Part shown: piece after piece, positions 52,446 through 62,350 of the stretch
Layout of the letters: the number at the start of each line of letters is the position of its first letter
How positions within the stretch are numbered: the stretch's first letter is position 1
Assembly (NCBI RefSeq): GCF_000178855.1
Contig: NZ_ADVG01000001.1
Span: 1,116,001-1,180,000, forward strand
DNA length: 64,000 nt
Source: Ktedonobacter racemifer DSM 44963
GTDB taxonomy: Bacteria; Chloroflexota; Ktedonobacteria; Ktedonobacterales; Ktedonobacteraceae
Direction of reading: 5' to 3'
Made by a program: the position numbers and the translations under genes
Notes under the pieces: model-generated
The model's input: only the letters and a program-made list of their open reading frames with translations
Database searches by the model: none
What the model was told of the DNA's origin: nothing

Positions 52446-53037
52446 ATCTTGGGTTTCAAAAGAGCGGAGAGCGTCTTTTCTTAGTTCTCGAACGCGTGTA
52501 CCGATTCTCACCCACTTGATTCCCTCTCTCTCTTCAATCATTGGACATCTGCTCTCCGACCTCGCTGAGGCTCTCGAAGAAGGGTGAGAAAATATCAGCG
52601 TGACATTTGCACGCATTATCTCAGCTTCTCTGGATGGGTGCGCAAGTTTTTTTGCGCCGAGCTCATCCAGAGCAATAGAGAGACAGTACGATGGGAGAGA
52701 GCTGGTACATTGGGCAAACTTCGACCGATTTGAAATCAGCGTCAATCACGGGAATTGGTGGTGGTCATCCAGGGAAAGCCGCTCCCGATGGTATTCTTGC
52801 CATCACCACGGTGTACATAGGCCACTGAAGCGCCAGAGCATTGATTGTTGTTTGTCCATCCCAACAGTTTGCTGACGAACATTGTAGAACTATCCTGATA
52901 TTCGAGAGAACTCACCCACAGAATACTTCTGCAATGTTCGCCAACAGGCTGTTGGAATTTCCATCAAGCGGCCTGGGAAGGGTATGCATTGGAAATGTGC
53001 AAGCCAGCCACTTGACTCCAGAAATGTCAGAGAGGGA
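52446..53037. other. 590-bp region without gene, with an imperfect inverted repeat
   Basis: Bases 52861-52889 pair with 52927-52955 at about 23 of 29 positions; the right arm contains the palindrome CCAACAGGCTGTTGG. This may be a decayed IS end. No coding region is supported. Confidence 0.4.
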
Positions 53038-53390
53038 CTAATACGATGCTGTGGTGGCTACCTGCTTCCATGTGCCGTTCGTCGAATAAAAGCCAGCAGC
53101 ATAGGCAGATTCAGATGAGTGGTAATCACCCACCATTGGAGTATAACACGATGTTTGACCGGGAGAAACCCACCCATTGCCGCCCGCCGAGGAACAATCA
53201 TAATACTTACCACTCCCGATCGACCAACACCTGTCCCTGTTGGGCGGCATAGGCCACAAAGACACCGATTTGGCAGTTGCTGATCTTGCCCACTATATTG
53301 CGGTGCCACTCCCACCGATTTGGTCACCTTCTTCAAGAAGCCTGTTTCATCAATGACGACGACGGCCACCGGATCAGCCATCTTCTCACC
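53038..53390 (-). pseudogene. IS701-type transposase remnant fused to an unrelated gene end
   Basis: From about 53381 down, the minus strand reads VVVIDETGFLKKVTKSVGVA, a clear IS701-type DDE motif, then a shift breaks the frame; the continuation (NCQIGVFVAYAAQQGQVLVD) is in another frame. Near 53210 the sequence changes to a Ser/Gly/Tyr-rich tail (YYDCSSAGGNGWVSPGQTS ending QVATTASY) that looks like the end of a secreted protein. Only about 60 transposase residues remain. The junction is a rearrangement scar. Confidence 0.6.
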
Positions 53391-53461
53391 TACCAGACCG
53401 AGCAGATCATCCTAGTAATGGCTTATGAGTATTGGAATCTTACCGCACTGTATATCTTCTT

Positions 53462-54373
53462 TTACATTCCCGCTGCCGCCAACTTACTACACTTCCGCTG
53501 CGCATCAGCCCAGGGTGAGTTGCTCTGCCCGATCTTCTGCAATACGTCCTCGAGCTTCGCTCCCTGCTTGAGACTGAGGACCACAAACATATCACACAGC
53601 ATACTGGCAGTCACGTTCTTCTGGAGCCTGGCGTGCCTAGCAGTGGACGTGAGCAGTTGTTCAATAAAGCGTGGCGTGTAGGGGAAGAGCGCGTCGGTTA
53701 TGGCGTATTGCTTGACGTAATCGGCCAGCACTGGTACAACCTCTGGCGGCAGCTTCAGTTTCCAGTCTTTGTGTACCTGCTTATCGATATGTTTCAGCCA
53801 TACCTCGGGAGCATAGGCATCGGAGAGATCAAAATGGAACAGCTTTAAGGTAAGCAACTCGGCTTTCTTCATGCCGGTCTCCAACAAAAGCAGCGCCAGT
53901 AAGTAGGCGCGCGGGTACTGGCTGGCCGCCGCCCGCAACTGGCGGCACTCGTTCTCAAAGAGGATATCGGGAAGTGGGGAGGTGACTCGCACGTAGGGGA
54001 TTGCCTGGATTGGGTTGGTGGCGATCACTTCGGTTTGCACCAGCCAGTTAAAATAATTGTTCATTGTCGATAGTTTGCGGCTCACCGTTTTTGCCGTCAG
54101 GGTCTTTTTTAGCTCGCCAATCCACTGCTGAACATCTGTCGTCCGCATCTCGCAAAGCGGCGTGTCTTTGACGAATAAGCCAAACCGTTTGACATCGCTG
54201 GTAAAATCGGCTGGCGTGTATTTGGAATAATCTCCGCTCTGTAAATATGCATAGTTGGCAAGCAGGATCTTCAGTACAGTATGGTGGGAAGTTGGAGGTT
54301 CTATCTGATACACCTGCTCCGGTGCTCCTGCGTACTTTCTGCGGTCAAAGAGGGTAGACTGATCTATAGTCAT
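53462..54373 (-). CDS. tyrosine-recombinase-fold protein lacking catalytic residues
   Basis: A 303-aa protein. The core-binding domain (FTSDVKRFGLFVKDTPLCEM; LTAKTVSRKLSTMNNYFNWL) is normal. In the catalytic domain the first arginine is K (LLETGMKKAELLTLKL); the HxxR box reads SMLCDMF; LGH is replaced by IGQ (LQKIGQSNSPW); and no tyrosine follows. The open frame and normal fold suggest a maintained non-catalytic relative rather than fresh decay. It could bind DNA, for example as an architectural or regulatory factor. Start ATG 54373. Confidence 0.75.
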   Translation of the reverse strand: MTIDQSTLFDRRKYAGAPEQVYQIEPPTSHHTVLKILLANYAYLQSGDYSKYTPADFTSDVKRFGLFVKDTPLCEMRTTDVQQWIGELKKTLTAKTVSRKLSTMNNYFNWLVQTEVIATNPIQAIPYVRVTSPLPDILFENECRQLRAAASQYPRAYLLALLLLETGMKKAELLTLKLFHFDLSDAYAPEVWLKHIDKQVHKDWKLKLPPEVVPVLADYVKQYAITDALFPYTPRFIEQLLTSTARHARLQKNVTASMLCDMFVVLSLKQGAKLEDVLQKIGQSNSPWADAQRKCSKLAAAGM

Positions 54374-54688
54374 ACCCCTACTATACTACTTCGCAGAGTC
54401 ACGAGCACTCTCATCCTTCTTATGAAGCGCCCGCGCCAGCCTTTCCGCTTTATGGCCATGGTCTCTTCTGATAGGTAAGTGGGGGAGGGGAGAGCCGGAA
54501 TGACTCTGCGAATTTCATCGATCACCAGAGGTTGGAATAGTATTGCTGATCGACAGGTAGAGGTGTACTATTAGCGATACTACAATATAGAGAGTCACTA
54601 GAAATCCGAAGCGCTAGCAAAAATGACGTGAACGTAAGATATATGCGCTGTTTGCTAGCCTATCTTAAGAGGAACTTCTCTTCTATTT
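54374..54688. other. intergenic region, no gene recognised
   Basis: AT-rich sequence upstream of the recombinase-like gene and downstream of the AlbA_2 gene. No clear hairpin or repeat. Confidence 0.3.
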
Positions 54689-55612
54689 TTACTTTTTAAG
54701 CATGAGGCTCTTTACAGAATCGATAATTGCCTCATCCCTTTTTGTTTCATCTTTGATATACAAAACAATATACTCTATAGCTGTATGAGTTTGCTCTAGA
54801 GTAACTAACTCCTTCGCTGTTTCATCCAATCTATCACTTACTTGCTTGAAAAAGACAAATGCCAACCCACTGACTATCCCAGAAACAATACTTGAAGCAG
54901 AGGTAACTATACCAGCTTGCAGAATACCAGCATAGATATAAATAACTCCAACAAATATCAAGGATAGAGCAAACGCAAGGGCAATAAGTGCGGCGAAAAA
55001 AGCGATGCGTCCTTGTAGGCGTTTCTCTCTCCGTTCGCTAAAAAGTTCTTGGCGGGTAAGTTTGATTGTCTCGATTAGAGCTTCGCTAGCTTTGAGACCT
55101 GTTTCCTCTTCAATTCGCTTATGAACGATTTCTTCAAATTGGTTAGATTTTTGAGCTCTAACCGTTTCCTGTGCATTAACTCCGAGCGATGAAAGAATAT
55201 TTTGCTTTGCGGTAGGAACCGCATTCGCTAGCGCTTGGAAAGCGATCTCTTCCGTTAAAACTGTTCTGCTCCCACGGCGAACATATAAACGACCATTTAC
55301 TGTGCGAACTGGCGTCGGAGATTTTTGTACTTCAATAACGAAGAGGCTTTTCCCTTCTACCTCTTTAATATGATGACTAAGCTCCGGATGAGGTCTTAAT
55401 AGCTTTAAAGCTGAACGTATTGCACCAGGAGACTTCTCTAACTCTGTAGAGTCAAGTCCTCTAATAGTCCCATCATCGTCCACCCCAATGATAATTTCCC
55501 CACCCTCACTATTCGCAAAACTCGCAATAACATGAGCAAGCATAGGTGACGAAGGTATGGCTAGTTTATACTCCAGTAAAGGGCCTTCTCCTTGAAGACT
55601 TAATAAACCCAA
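54689..55612 (-). CDS. Schlafen/AlbA_2-domain protein with two transmembrane helices
   Basis: A 307-aa protein. Residues about 1-130 form an AlbA_2 (Schlafen-type) domain: GEGPLLEYKLAIPSS, IASFANSEGGEIIIGVDDDG, VRTVNGRLYVRRGSRTV. A helical linker (QTVRAQKSNQ onward) leads to two membrane helices near residues 200-255 (IAFFAALIALAFALSLIFVG; IVTSASSIVSGIVSGLAFVF). A cytoplasmic coiled tail follows (VSDRLDETAKELVTLEQTH). AlbA_2 domains bind nucleic acid or ATP-like ligands and occur in defence proteins. A membrane-linked version near a caspase system suggests a conflict role, by inference. Confidence 0.8.
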   Translation of the reverse strand: MGLLSLQGEGPLLEYKLAIPSSPMLAHVIASFANSEGGEIIIGVDDDGTIRGLDSTELEKSPGAIRSALKLLRPHPELSHHIKEVEGKSLFVIEVQKSPTPVRTVNGRLYVRRGSRTVLTEEIAFQALANAVPTAKQNILSSLGVNAQETVRAQKSNQFEEIVHKRIEEETGLKASEALIETIKLTRQELFSERREKRLQGRIAFFAALIALAFALSLIFVGVIYIYAGILQAGIVTSASSIVSGIVSGLAFVFFKQVSDRLDETAKELVTLEQTHTAIEYIVLYIKDETKRDEAIIDSVKSLMLKK

Positions 55613-55880
55613 TTCGTGTTCTCCTCTGCTACTGCAATCTCATTAGGAAAAACTTCTTGCTGCAAACAATTTTGATACTACTAATATTTGCATAAGTTTT
55701 TAATCGCGCCTATTATACTCTTCTTTCCTTCTTTATGACAAGAATAAAGAGGGTCAATAAATCACCAAAATTCTGGTGTAAATATGTAACAAGCAGCTGA
55801 TCTTCGATTGGCACTATTAAGTAGGTTGAGTATCAACGCCCACTCTACCACACAGCACTTTAGAACAGGAGTTAACCGAT
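55613..55880. other. AT-rich intergenic region
   Basis: Promoter region of the AlbA_2 gene; no gene or strong repeat was found. Confidence 0.3.
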
Positions 55881-56452
55881 CTACAACCCCACCTTCGCCG
55901 CTGCATTCTCCGTAAACAGTGACCCATCGCGGATGTACCCGCGCAGCACCTGCAGCGATTTATGCCCCGTCTGTTTAGCGATCACCCGCTCACTCACCCC
56001 AGCTTGAGCCGCAGCCGTCACAATCCTGCTCTCAATGAGTGTCCAGAAAAGTCGTTATATTCAAGCCCTGCGGCCTTCGCACGCCGTTTCACAATCTCGG
56101 CCACTGCCCGATCTGATAGAGAAGTGCCAAGCTTGGAGTGGCGAGTGATCGACCGGAACGCCTGGCCGTCCGTGATGCCTGCTGCTTCTTTCCATGCTCT
56201 CCAAGCGCGCACTGGACGCGTTTTTTGTTCATGACCGTAGGGGATGCCTTTGACAAAGCCCTCACCCTCTTGATCGGTCTTGGATTGCCGGAGCTGCACG
56301 CGCAAACCGCCCTCGGTTTCAGTGATGTCGGCCAGGCGCAGCTGCGCCAACTCGGAACGTCGAAACGCACCGGCAGCAAAGCCGATCAGGAGTAACGCAC
56401 GGTCACGCAGGTCAATCAGCGACGTACCGAGCGGATCAACCAACTTATACAT
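55881..56452 (-). pseudogene. tyrosine recombinase C-terminal fragment with frameshift
   Basis: The minus strand reads LRDRALLLIGFAAGAFRRSE (first arginine), then SGHSLRAGL and a stop near 56018. The next frame continues VTAAAQAGVSERVIAKQTGH (HK region) and QVLRGYIRDGS with the tyrosine, ending KVGL at 55881. One missing T in GGATTGTG explains the shift. Upstream a stop and the end of the caspase gene remove the N-terminal half. It marks a mobile-element boundary. Confidence 0.75.
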
Positions 56453-59400
56453 AACACTGGTTACAGCACACAGATGCTCTTGGATACTTCATTTTCAGAT
56501 GACTTATAATCTCTGCAATGGGACCTTCTGCTAATTGAGAATATGCGAATATCAGAGCAACAGTCTTCTTAGATTCAGTATTCCCCTGTAAGCACAAGCC
56601 CCAATTCTTCTTAGCTTCCACTGGATTAACATCTTTAATCATTGCAATAAAGTCATCTTGCGATAAGCTATAAAGATAAGATATCAATGGGGATACACCT
56701 TGACAATTGTGTGGTTGAAGCTCTGATATCTCCTTTGCAATTGTAGCTACATTATGTTTGAAGGCTCGAACCGCTAGCAAACTGTCCATAGTAGCGATTG
56801 ACCGCAAGGCTAGCAGAGAAAGTTCTGAATTAAAAAGCGTTAACGGAAGATTATGACCAGTCCGTAGCTTTTCTACAATAGTTTGTGGTGCAACAACAGC
56901 AAGAACACAATGTATCTCTTTTAGCTCTTCTGAGTGCTGCGTAATCCATGATCTAGCTGGTTCATGATTTGGCAAGATAGATAAAGATAAGATTAGCTGT
57001 AATAGTTCATGGGGACAACTTCCCCAAAGTCCTTGTGCTGTTGCATCCAGTTGGGAAAATTTAATCAAATTTGCAATTTTAGCAGCTTGTGTTGGGGCCG
57101 CTTCTTTGATGAAAGAGAGCATATCTGCACAGGAACCCCAATCACGTTGTGCAGCACATGATATTGCATTAGCTATTATTTGTGGCTGTAAAGCGTTAGC
57201 AATTTTTTTTGCAATTCTGTGTTGAGAGGATGAGGGCCTCTTACGGCGTAAAAATCCTCGTGCATAACCGAGCACAAACCAAATAGCGTCGCGAAATTCT
57301 TTAAAGGTCTCGATAAAATCGTTATGAAATGCATTCACAAGCTGAGGGATGGCTCTTTCAATGAGATTTAAAGCCTTATCAGTATGAGAAGGACCTATAT
57401 TATTAAGAAAGAGATCGAAGGCATATATGTCATTCCTAGACATCGCATCAACCAATGCGTTAAAGCAGGTAAAGTCTAAACAAAGGTTAAATTGTACTCG
57501 CCACTCTTGAGTAAAAGCTACATACAATCGACCTATGAGAAAGGACCATGCTGCAACTCCTTCCCATTTTAATTGAGGGAGCTTAGAAGCCATAACATGA
57601 GGATCAATATGCTTCATAAGAGTTAGTATGACATGCTTGCTCTGCCTATATTCTTGGCTGAGACTGTTCACCAGTAATCCTAAGCCAAAGCCTGAATGCT
57701 TATCAGCATTCTCGATCCACTGAGCAAGAAGTAATATGTTGTCTGAAATAGTTTGTATATGATTAGGATACCAATCGATTAGTGTGTCTAAGACAAAAGC
57801 AGCATCACGGCGATCCTCTCCGCTATTAGCAATCCAGCATCTCTCAACTATTTGTTGCCAGTTGGAATAAGTAACTATCGAATAGTTTTTTTGCTGATAC
57901 ATAAAGGTGTCAGCAAAGCGCAACTCACGTAGAAGCCAACTAATACCTCGTAAGGAGGTGCTTTCCCATGAGATAATTCCTCGAAGCATTGTTACCACGT
58001 TGCTCCATTCTAGGTTTTTTGTGTCCTCAACCAAGAAACGCAAAGCATAAACTGAAAACCGTAAATGGGAGCACCGATAGTAAGTTTTTCCAAAAACCAC
58101 CCGTTGTTTTTGCAACAGTTGAAAAGATTGTTCGAGCCACTGTTTGTCTCTTCCCAGAAAGGATATAGCTCGTTCGAGCCAAGACATTGGCACACCCTCA
58201 TCAAGGGTAACTATTTGGCCTACTGCAATTGTTACAAGAAGTAGATCTGCACGATTCATTTCACTTGCCTTAGCCAGGATGTCCCTTGAGCGCAGTTCTC
58301 CCCCTGTTAATACAAAGTTGAATTGCCAAGGCGTTTCGCATTGAACAGCTTCTTCAATACGTCGCTCAAGAGGTACATCGAAGAAACCTTCTCCGATGTG
58401 TGGATCCAATTTTTGAATTATAGACAGAATTTCTTTTTCCCCATTACGGATAGCTTTAGCAAGAATGTCTACTGCTCGTGAGTTAACAATAGAAACAGCA
58501 TCATGATCAAGAGGGTTAATACCCTCTTCTGTTAAAACAATGATAACTGCTAAGTTACTTCCGGAATGTTCCTGTAAACGTCGAACTAAATGCTGATCAA
58601 GTGACTGTGCGTTATCGAGTATTAAGACTGTTCGCTGCGGGAGATTACTAATCGCACCAATAAGCTCATCTACAGCAAGGTGAGGCTCTACTAAACGCAG
58701 GACTTTCCAACCTTGCTTATGCATCTCATATGCGGATTGAAACGCTGTGATTGTCTTTCCACAACCGCTTCTTCCCTTAATTATGGCGTTATAGGCGACA
58801 GATAATTGCTGTAAGATGGTTTTGACCTCGGGCAATTGTGGACAAGACTCGACGTCTGAGGGTCCAAGCGAACGTCCAGCTAAAGCAGCTCCTAAATCTC
58901 GCTGATTTTCGTAAGTAACGTATTCCCATCCCTTAATTGCATTATAAGAATGAATATATTTTATGGGCTTAAGAAAAGCTTCGTTAGTTAGCTGGAGAGA
59001 TTCTGATGAATTTATATGTGCATTAGCGTCTAGTACTTCTTGATCTACTAACGCAATATTAGGAAAAAAGGGAATCTCTGCTATATCTCCTTCGCTCTGA
59101 TCTGGAGAGTGAACTTCCGGTCGGGGAACACTATCTTGATAGCTCTTGAATAGAAACTCATCCATTAAGTGAGCAAGCGTATAAAGAGAAAGATTATTGC
59201 GTGAATGTACATCACCATTTTGCAAGACAAATAGTAGTGCTTCTGAAAACGTCGTATATTTAGCGCCAGAAAGGGTTACAGAAGGGCTATAGCGATTAGA
59301 TGAACAAAGAAGAGACGTTCCTCGGGAAGGAAAGCCTCTCCCTTTATCTTTTTCCTCAAATGCTTGCATAGTTTGTCTAAGAGCAATCAATGGCATTGGC

Positions 59401-59885
59401 GCTTGATACTGGACTGCTGTTGCAGAGAAACAACAATCGAGGATCAGGATACGCCGAAGAAAGCGTGCGTTCTCTTTAATAGTGTGCGCCAATGATTCCA
59501 TCTCTAATTTAGAGGATTGTGGTCCTGGTTCTTGCGAGGAACGAATAAGGAGTTGGTATCGGTTTGATCTTGCGAATCCTCCATGGCCCACGTAATAAAA
59601 GATAATATCCCTTGCAACAAACCCGGATTGCTTTAATTCTGACACACGTGTCTTGAGGAAATTTCCAATCCTTTTTTCTATATCTGGGGGACTGCCATCA
59701 GCATTAAATAGATCTAATAGGTTCTCTTTGGGAAGTTTGAAGATGTTGATAAAATATGCTCTGAGGCTTTTTGCAGAATTGACAAAAGCCTCAGATGACT
59801 CGAAGCTGGGAGCCTGGGGAAACTCACTCGCGCCAAGTAATACGACAAGCGTTGTTTGAGGAGAAGGAAGTAATAGTTCTGCCAT
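56445..59885 (-). CDS. caspase-like peptidase fused to STAND-type NTPase, conflict-system effector
   Basis: A 1146-aa protein from ATG 59885 (MAELLLPSP); a start at 59915 overlapping the upstream gene is possible. Residues 1-260 are a C14 caspase domain with the catalytic histidine in IIFYYVGHGGFARS (about 98) and cysteine in ILILDCCFSATAV (about 148). Near 367 comes a P-loop (IIKGRSGCGKTITAF) and near 420 a Walker B (TVLILDNAQSL). The remaining 650 residues are helical repeat-like, typical of STAND sensors. It is coupled to the EACC1-type gene upstream. Such pairs are predicted defence or regulated-death systems; the protease would be released when the NTPase senses an invader. Confidence 0.85.
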   Translation of the reverse strand: MAELLLPSPQTTLVVLLGASEFPQAPSFESSEAFVNSAKSLRAYFINIFKLPKENLLDLFNADGSPPDIEKRIGNFLKTRVSELKQSGFVARDIIFYYVGHGGFARSNRYQLLIRSSQEPGPQSSKLEMESLAHTIKENARFLRRILILDCCFSATAVQYQAPMPLIALRQTMQAFEEKDKGRGFPSRGTSLLCSSNRYSPSVTLSGAKYTTFSEALLFVLQNGDVHSRNNLSLYTLAHLMDEFLFKSYQDSVPRPEVHSPDQSEGDIAEIPFFPNIALVDQEVLDANAHINSSESLQLTNEAFLKPIKYIHSYNAIKGWEYVTYENQRDLGAALAGRSLGPSDVESCPQLPEVKTILQQLSVAYNAIIKGRSGCGKTITAFQSAYEMHKQGWKVLRLVEPHLAVDELIGAISNLPQRTVLILDNAQSLDQHLVRRLQEHSGSNLAVIIVLTEEGINPLDHDAVSIVNSRAVDILAKAIRNGEKEILSIIQKLDPHIGEGFFDVPLERRIEEAVQCETPWQFNFVLTGGELRSRDILAKASEMNRADLLLVTIAVGQIVTLDEGVPMSWLERAISFLGRDKQWLEQSFQLLQKQRVVFGKTYYRCSHLRFSVYALRFLVEDTKNLEWSNVVTMLRGIISWESTSLRGISWLLRELRFADTFMYQQKNYSIVTYSNWQQIVERCWIANSGEDRRDAAFVLDTLIDWYPNHIQTISDNILLLAQWIENADKHSGFGLGLLVNSLSQEYRQSKHVILTLMKHIDPHVMASKLPQLKWEGVAAWSFLIGRLYVAFTQEWRVQFNLCLDFTCFNALVDAMSRNDIYAFDLFLNNIGPSHTDKALNLIERAIPQLVNAFHNDFIETFKEFRDAIWFVLGYARGFLRRKRPSSSQHRIAKKIANALQPQIIANAISCAAQRDWGSCADMLSFIKEAAPTQAAKIANLIKFSQLDATAQGLWGSCPHELLQLILSLSILPNHEPARSWITQHSEELKEIHCVLAVVAPQTIVEKLRTGHNLPLTLFNSELSLLALRSIATMDSLLAVRAFKHNVATIAKEISELQPHNCQGVSPLISYLYSLSQDDFIAMIKDVNPVEAKKNWGLCLQGNTESKKTVALIFAYSQLAEGPIAEIISHLKMKYPRASVCCNQCYV

Positions 59886-59901
59886 TATGTAAGCACAAGC
59901 C

Positions 59902-60246
59902 TCACTCTTTAGCATTTTGAAGAAGAAGCTCAGTAAGTTTCAGCACTGTCTTATTATTGACATTCTGTACAATGACATCTCCTTCTGGCCGCTTAAATGT
60001 CAAACTAACACTTTGACGACGCTGCAACCAATTGCCTACTGCTTGTGCAAGAGATACAACTGATGCCGATCCCAGGACAATTTCTAGAATAGTTCCCCAA
60101 TCCTGGGTACGCAGATCACTTCTTTTTCGTTGAACGTTGGCATCCGGTACGGCGTCCAACACAAACTCCCTCAATTCTTGAGCGTACTGATTAGCATCAG
60201 CAGATGAGATATCATCAAAGGTAATGAGGTAGGTGTACTGATCCAT
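59902..60246 (-). CDS. EACC1-type effector-associated protein
   Basis: A 114-aa protein from ATG 60246 with AGAAGG just upstream. Its pattern fits EACC1 (effector-associated constant component): ADANQYAQELREFVLDAVPD with a following RKRSDLRTQDWGTILEIVLG, a small hydrophobic helix (SASVVSLAQAVGNWL), QRRQSVSLTFKRPEGDVIV, and a closing NKTVLKLTELLL. It ends 16 bases before the caspase start and shares an operon with it. EACC1 genes accompany caspase, trypsin and other effectors in conflict systems; the mechanism is unknown. Confidence 0.75.
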   Translation of the reverse strand: MDQYTYLITFDDISSADANQYAQELREFVLDAVPDANVQRKRSDLRTQDWGTILEIVLGSASVVSLAQAVGNWLQRRQSVSLTFKRPEGDVIVQNVNNKTVLKLTELLLQNAKE

Positions 60247-60769
60247 GAAACCCTTCTTCAAGAACTACTAAGAATCACGAGAGGGATAAGCCATATTCAT
60301 AATCAGAAGCCTTTCAGGCGATATTCCAAGGCAATGTAGCGCTGAAAGTACACGACGCGTCTGAATGTAGAGCCTATGACTTGCTGTGTTCTATCTGAAT
60401 AGCAAGTCGTTTAACTTATCCCAGGCTAGTATACAGCAAATTATAACTTAAGAGAACAGAGCGCTACATTAAGAAGCGGAAAGAATTTTATCTTTTCTAA
60501 CGATATAAAACTTACCTTCCAAATTATGAGTAAAACTCTCAAAAAAAGGACTTTTTTGAAAATTTCAACTACAAAACTAAGATTACCTCGGGAACTGGAT
60601 AATGTAATAAGATAAAATAGTTGTATCGAGAAAGCTAGTGATGTAGGTCAGAAAGATTCTTAGCTAATCCGGCAGGAATGGTAATTTTGCAGGGGATCAA
60701 GCACTGGAGAAGGCAGCCAAGGCGGCCCGCTGCAACACAGGAGCGCCTCAACTTTGCACTCCTGGAATC
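60247..60769. other. 520-bp AT-rich intergenic region
   Basis: Contains the likely promoter of the EACC1/caspase operon and the 3' flank of the next operon. No gene or strong hairpin was found. Confidence 0.35.
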
Positions 60770-60901
60770 CTATAAAGCTCGTGCCTGAGCGGCAGTGGTA
60801 GCAAGTTTGGCGACTTGTGCTAGGGTCAGTGGTTCGGTGATGAGGGCTCCAGTACTCGGAAGATGGTCCTGAATCTCCTGCATCAGTAGGTCCTTTTTCA
60901 T
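60770..60901 (-). CDS. small peptide, 43 aa, coupled to the 481-aa gene
   Basis: A 43-codon ORF too short for routine calling. It begins three bases after the stop of the 481-aa gene (ATG 60901) and reads MKKDLLMQEIQDHLPSTGAL then ITEPLTLAQVAKLATTAAQ. The layout suggests translational coupling. No family is recognised; its spacing and normal codons make it a plausible accessory or leader/antitoxin-like peptide, unproven. Confidence 0.45.
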   Translation of the reverse strand: MKKDLLMQEIQDHLPSTGALITEPLTLAQVAKLATTAAQARAL

Positions 60902-60904
60902 ACT

Positions 60905-62350
60905 CTATTTTTTCCGTTTCCTTTGTTGAAAAAGAATGCCTGCCGGTGATCGTTTAATTGTTTGGTGTGTCTTCACAAGCTCTTTTCCCTTTGGCCATAA
61001 CTCTTTGGCCGATGGAGCGCCAACCGTTAATGTCAGCCCAAGTGCAAGAAGAGAGAGGGGAATGCTTCCTGTCGATGTTGCCGCGATTGTCACACTTCCT
61101 GTCGCGATGAAAGCACCAACATCAAAACCAAAATTCCTCTTTACTTGTGAATATGTGTCAAGATCGTGTTTATGCTTCTGAAAGGCTTCTTCCAGGTTGG
61201 TGCTCACTGTTTGAGTCACTTCGGCAAGCGCGGATGGAGAGGCCGCATCAACCTCATGAATATTCCGGCTAAGTATTTCTCGTAACTCGGCAAGCGCCCC
61301 ACGGCGGCGCAGGTCAATTAGTCTTTGTTCTGGGAGATCTGTGATCAGCGTCAGATCTTGCAGTACCTTGGATAGGAAGAGATCTTTCATGTCTTGATGC
61401 GTTTCACTGCCTCTCTCACTATCATACTGATATTTCCAGAGCAAATATTGCCATGACGTCGGTGCATCGATGAGTGGTGTACCATGATAATACGAACTGC
61501 CCATAACCAGTTTGTTGGTAGTCAACATTCTTCCGAGAAGATTCATCAAGATGATAGTGGCCCATTGATCTCCATATTGCTGAAAGTCGAAGTTGCCCCC
61601 TTGCGTTCTCCGCATCTCTTGCAATTGCTCTTGTAGACCTGCTGATGATTCAGCATCGATGAGCATTCGCGAAGGGTCAACGAGCCGTGACATAAACGTT
61701 TCCCAGCCCGAGAGGTTATGAAGGAACGACGAGAGTTCTTCCTGCATCGAGAAATCACGTCCGAAGAGCTTCGAGCTGTGAAGAAGCAAATCGGCAATGC
61801 TTGATGTGGTAAGCATCTGTCTGGTAGAAGCATCCATGAGCGCATAATCAGGGACTACGAGGAGAAGTGGTGGGGAGAGCCTGGTCAGAGCAAGGGATTT
61901 GTAGTTCAGGATGTTGAGTGCATGCTTTGTCATGTAATAGACAGCAGCGTGGGGTCGCATCGAAGTAAAGAACTCAGGAATCCTTTGTAAAGGATCTGGG
62001 AGGAGAATGGTATCAATATACAGACCTGTCGAACGCACGATATTGGTGGTATAGGAAGGAGCGATGTCGCCACCAAAGACAGCTTTGAGTCCCTGAAGTT
62101 GGTGGAGATGGTGGTCAAGAGGAGCGCGGACCGACTGCCAGAATTGCTGAAACTCAGCAGCCATTTCATCTGCTCCGTGCAGAAATGCTTGTACTGTGGG
62201 TTCACGATTGGCAAGTTGTTCCGCAACATCGTGTGGACTTACCTTATAGCGTTGCATCTCAGCAAAGGGTTGAGCAAAGTATCGTTCCACCAGGGTAAAA
62301 TAGGCCTGTTGAATATCGTGGAGCGTCGGCCATTCCTGTCTCATAAACAC
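60905..62350 (-). CDS. hypothetical protein with C-terminal hydrophobic hairpin, 481 aa
   Basis: The start is a GTG at 62350 with GGAG six bases upstream; an ATG two codons later is possible. The protein is mostly helical (LHDIQQAYFTLVERYFAQPF; RPHAAVYYMTKHALNILNY; MLTTSSIADLLLHSSKLFG). Near residues 415-455 a hydrophobic pair (VGAFIATGSVTIAATSTGSI, LSLLALGLTLTVG) may insert in membrane. A basic tail ends the chain (FQQRKRKK). No family is recognised. It lies between caspase/EACC1 and KAP NTPase genes, so a defence role is suspected from context. Confidence 0.65.
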   Translation of the reverse strand: MFMRQEWPTLHDIQQAYFTLVERYFAQPFAEMQRYKVSPHDVAEQLANREPTVQAFLHGADEMAAEFQQFWQSVRAPLDHHLHQLQGLKAVFGGDIAPSYTTNIVRSTGLYIDTILLPDPLQRIPEFFTSMRPHAAVYYMTKHALNILNYKSLALTRLSPPLLLVVPDYALMDASTRQMLTTSSIADLLLHSSKLFGRDFSMQEELSSFLHNLSGWETFMSRLVDPSRMLIDAESSAGLQEQLQEMRRTQGGNFDFQQYGDQWATIILMNLLGRMLTTNKLVMGSSYYHGTPLIDAPTSWQYLLWKYQYDSERGSETHQDMKDLFLSKVLQDLTLITDLPEQRLIDLRRRGALAELREILSRNIHEVDAASPSALAEVTQTVSTNLEEAFQKHKHDLDTYSQVKRNFGFDVGAFIATGSVTIAATSTGSIPLSLLALGLTLTVGAPSAKELWPKGKELVKTHQTIKRSPAGILFQQRKRKK

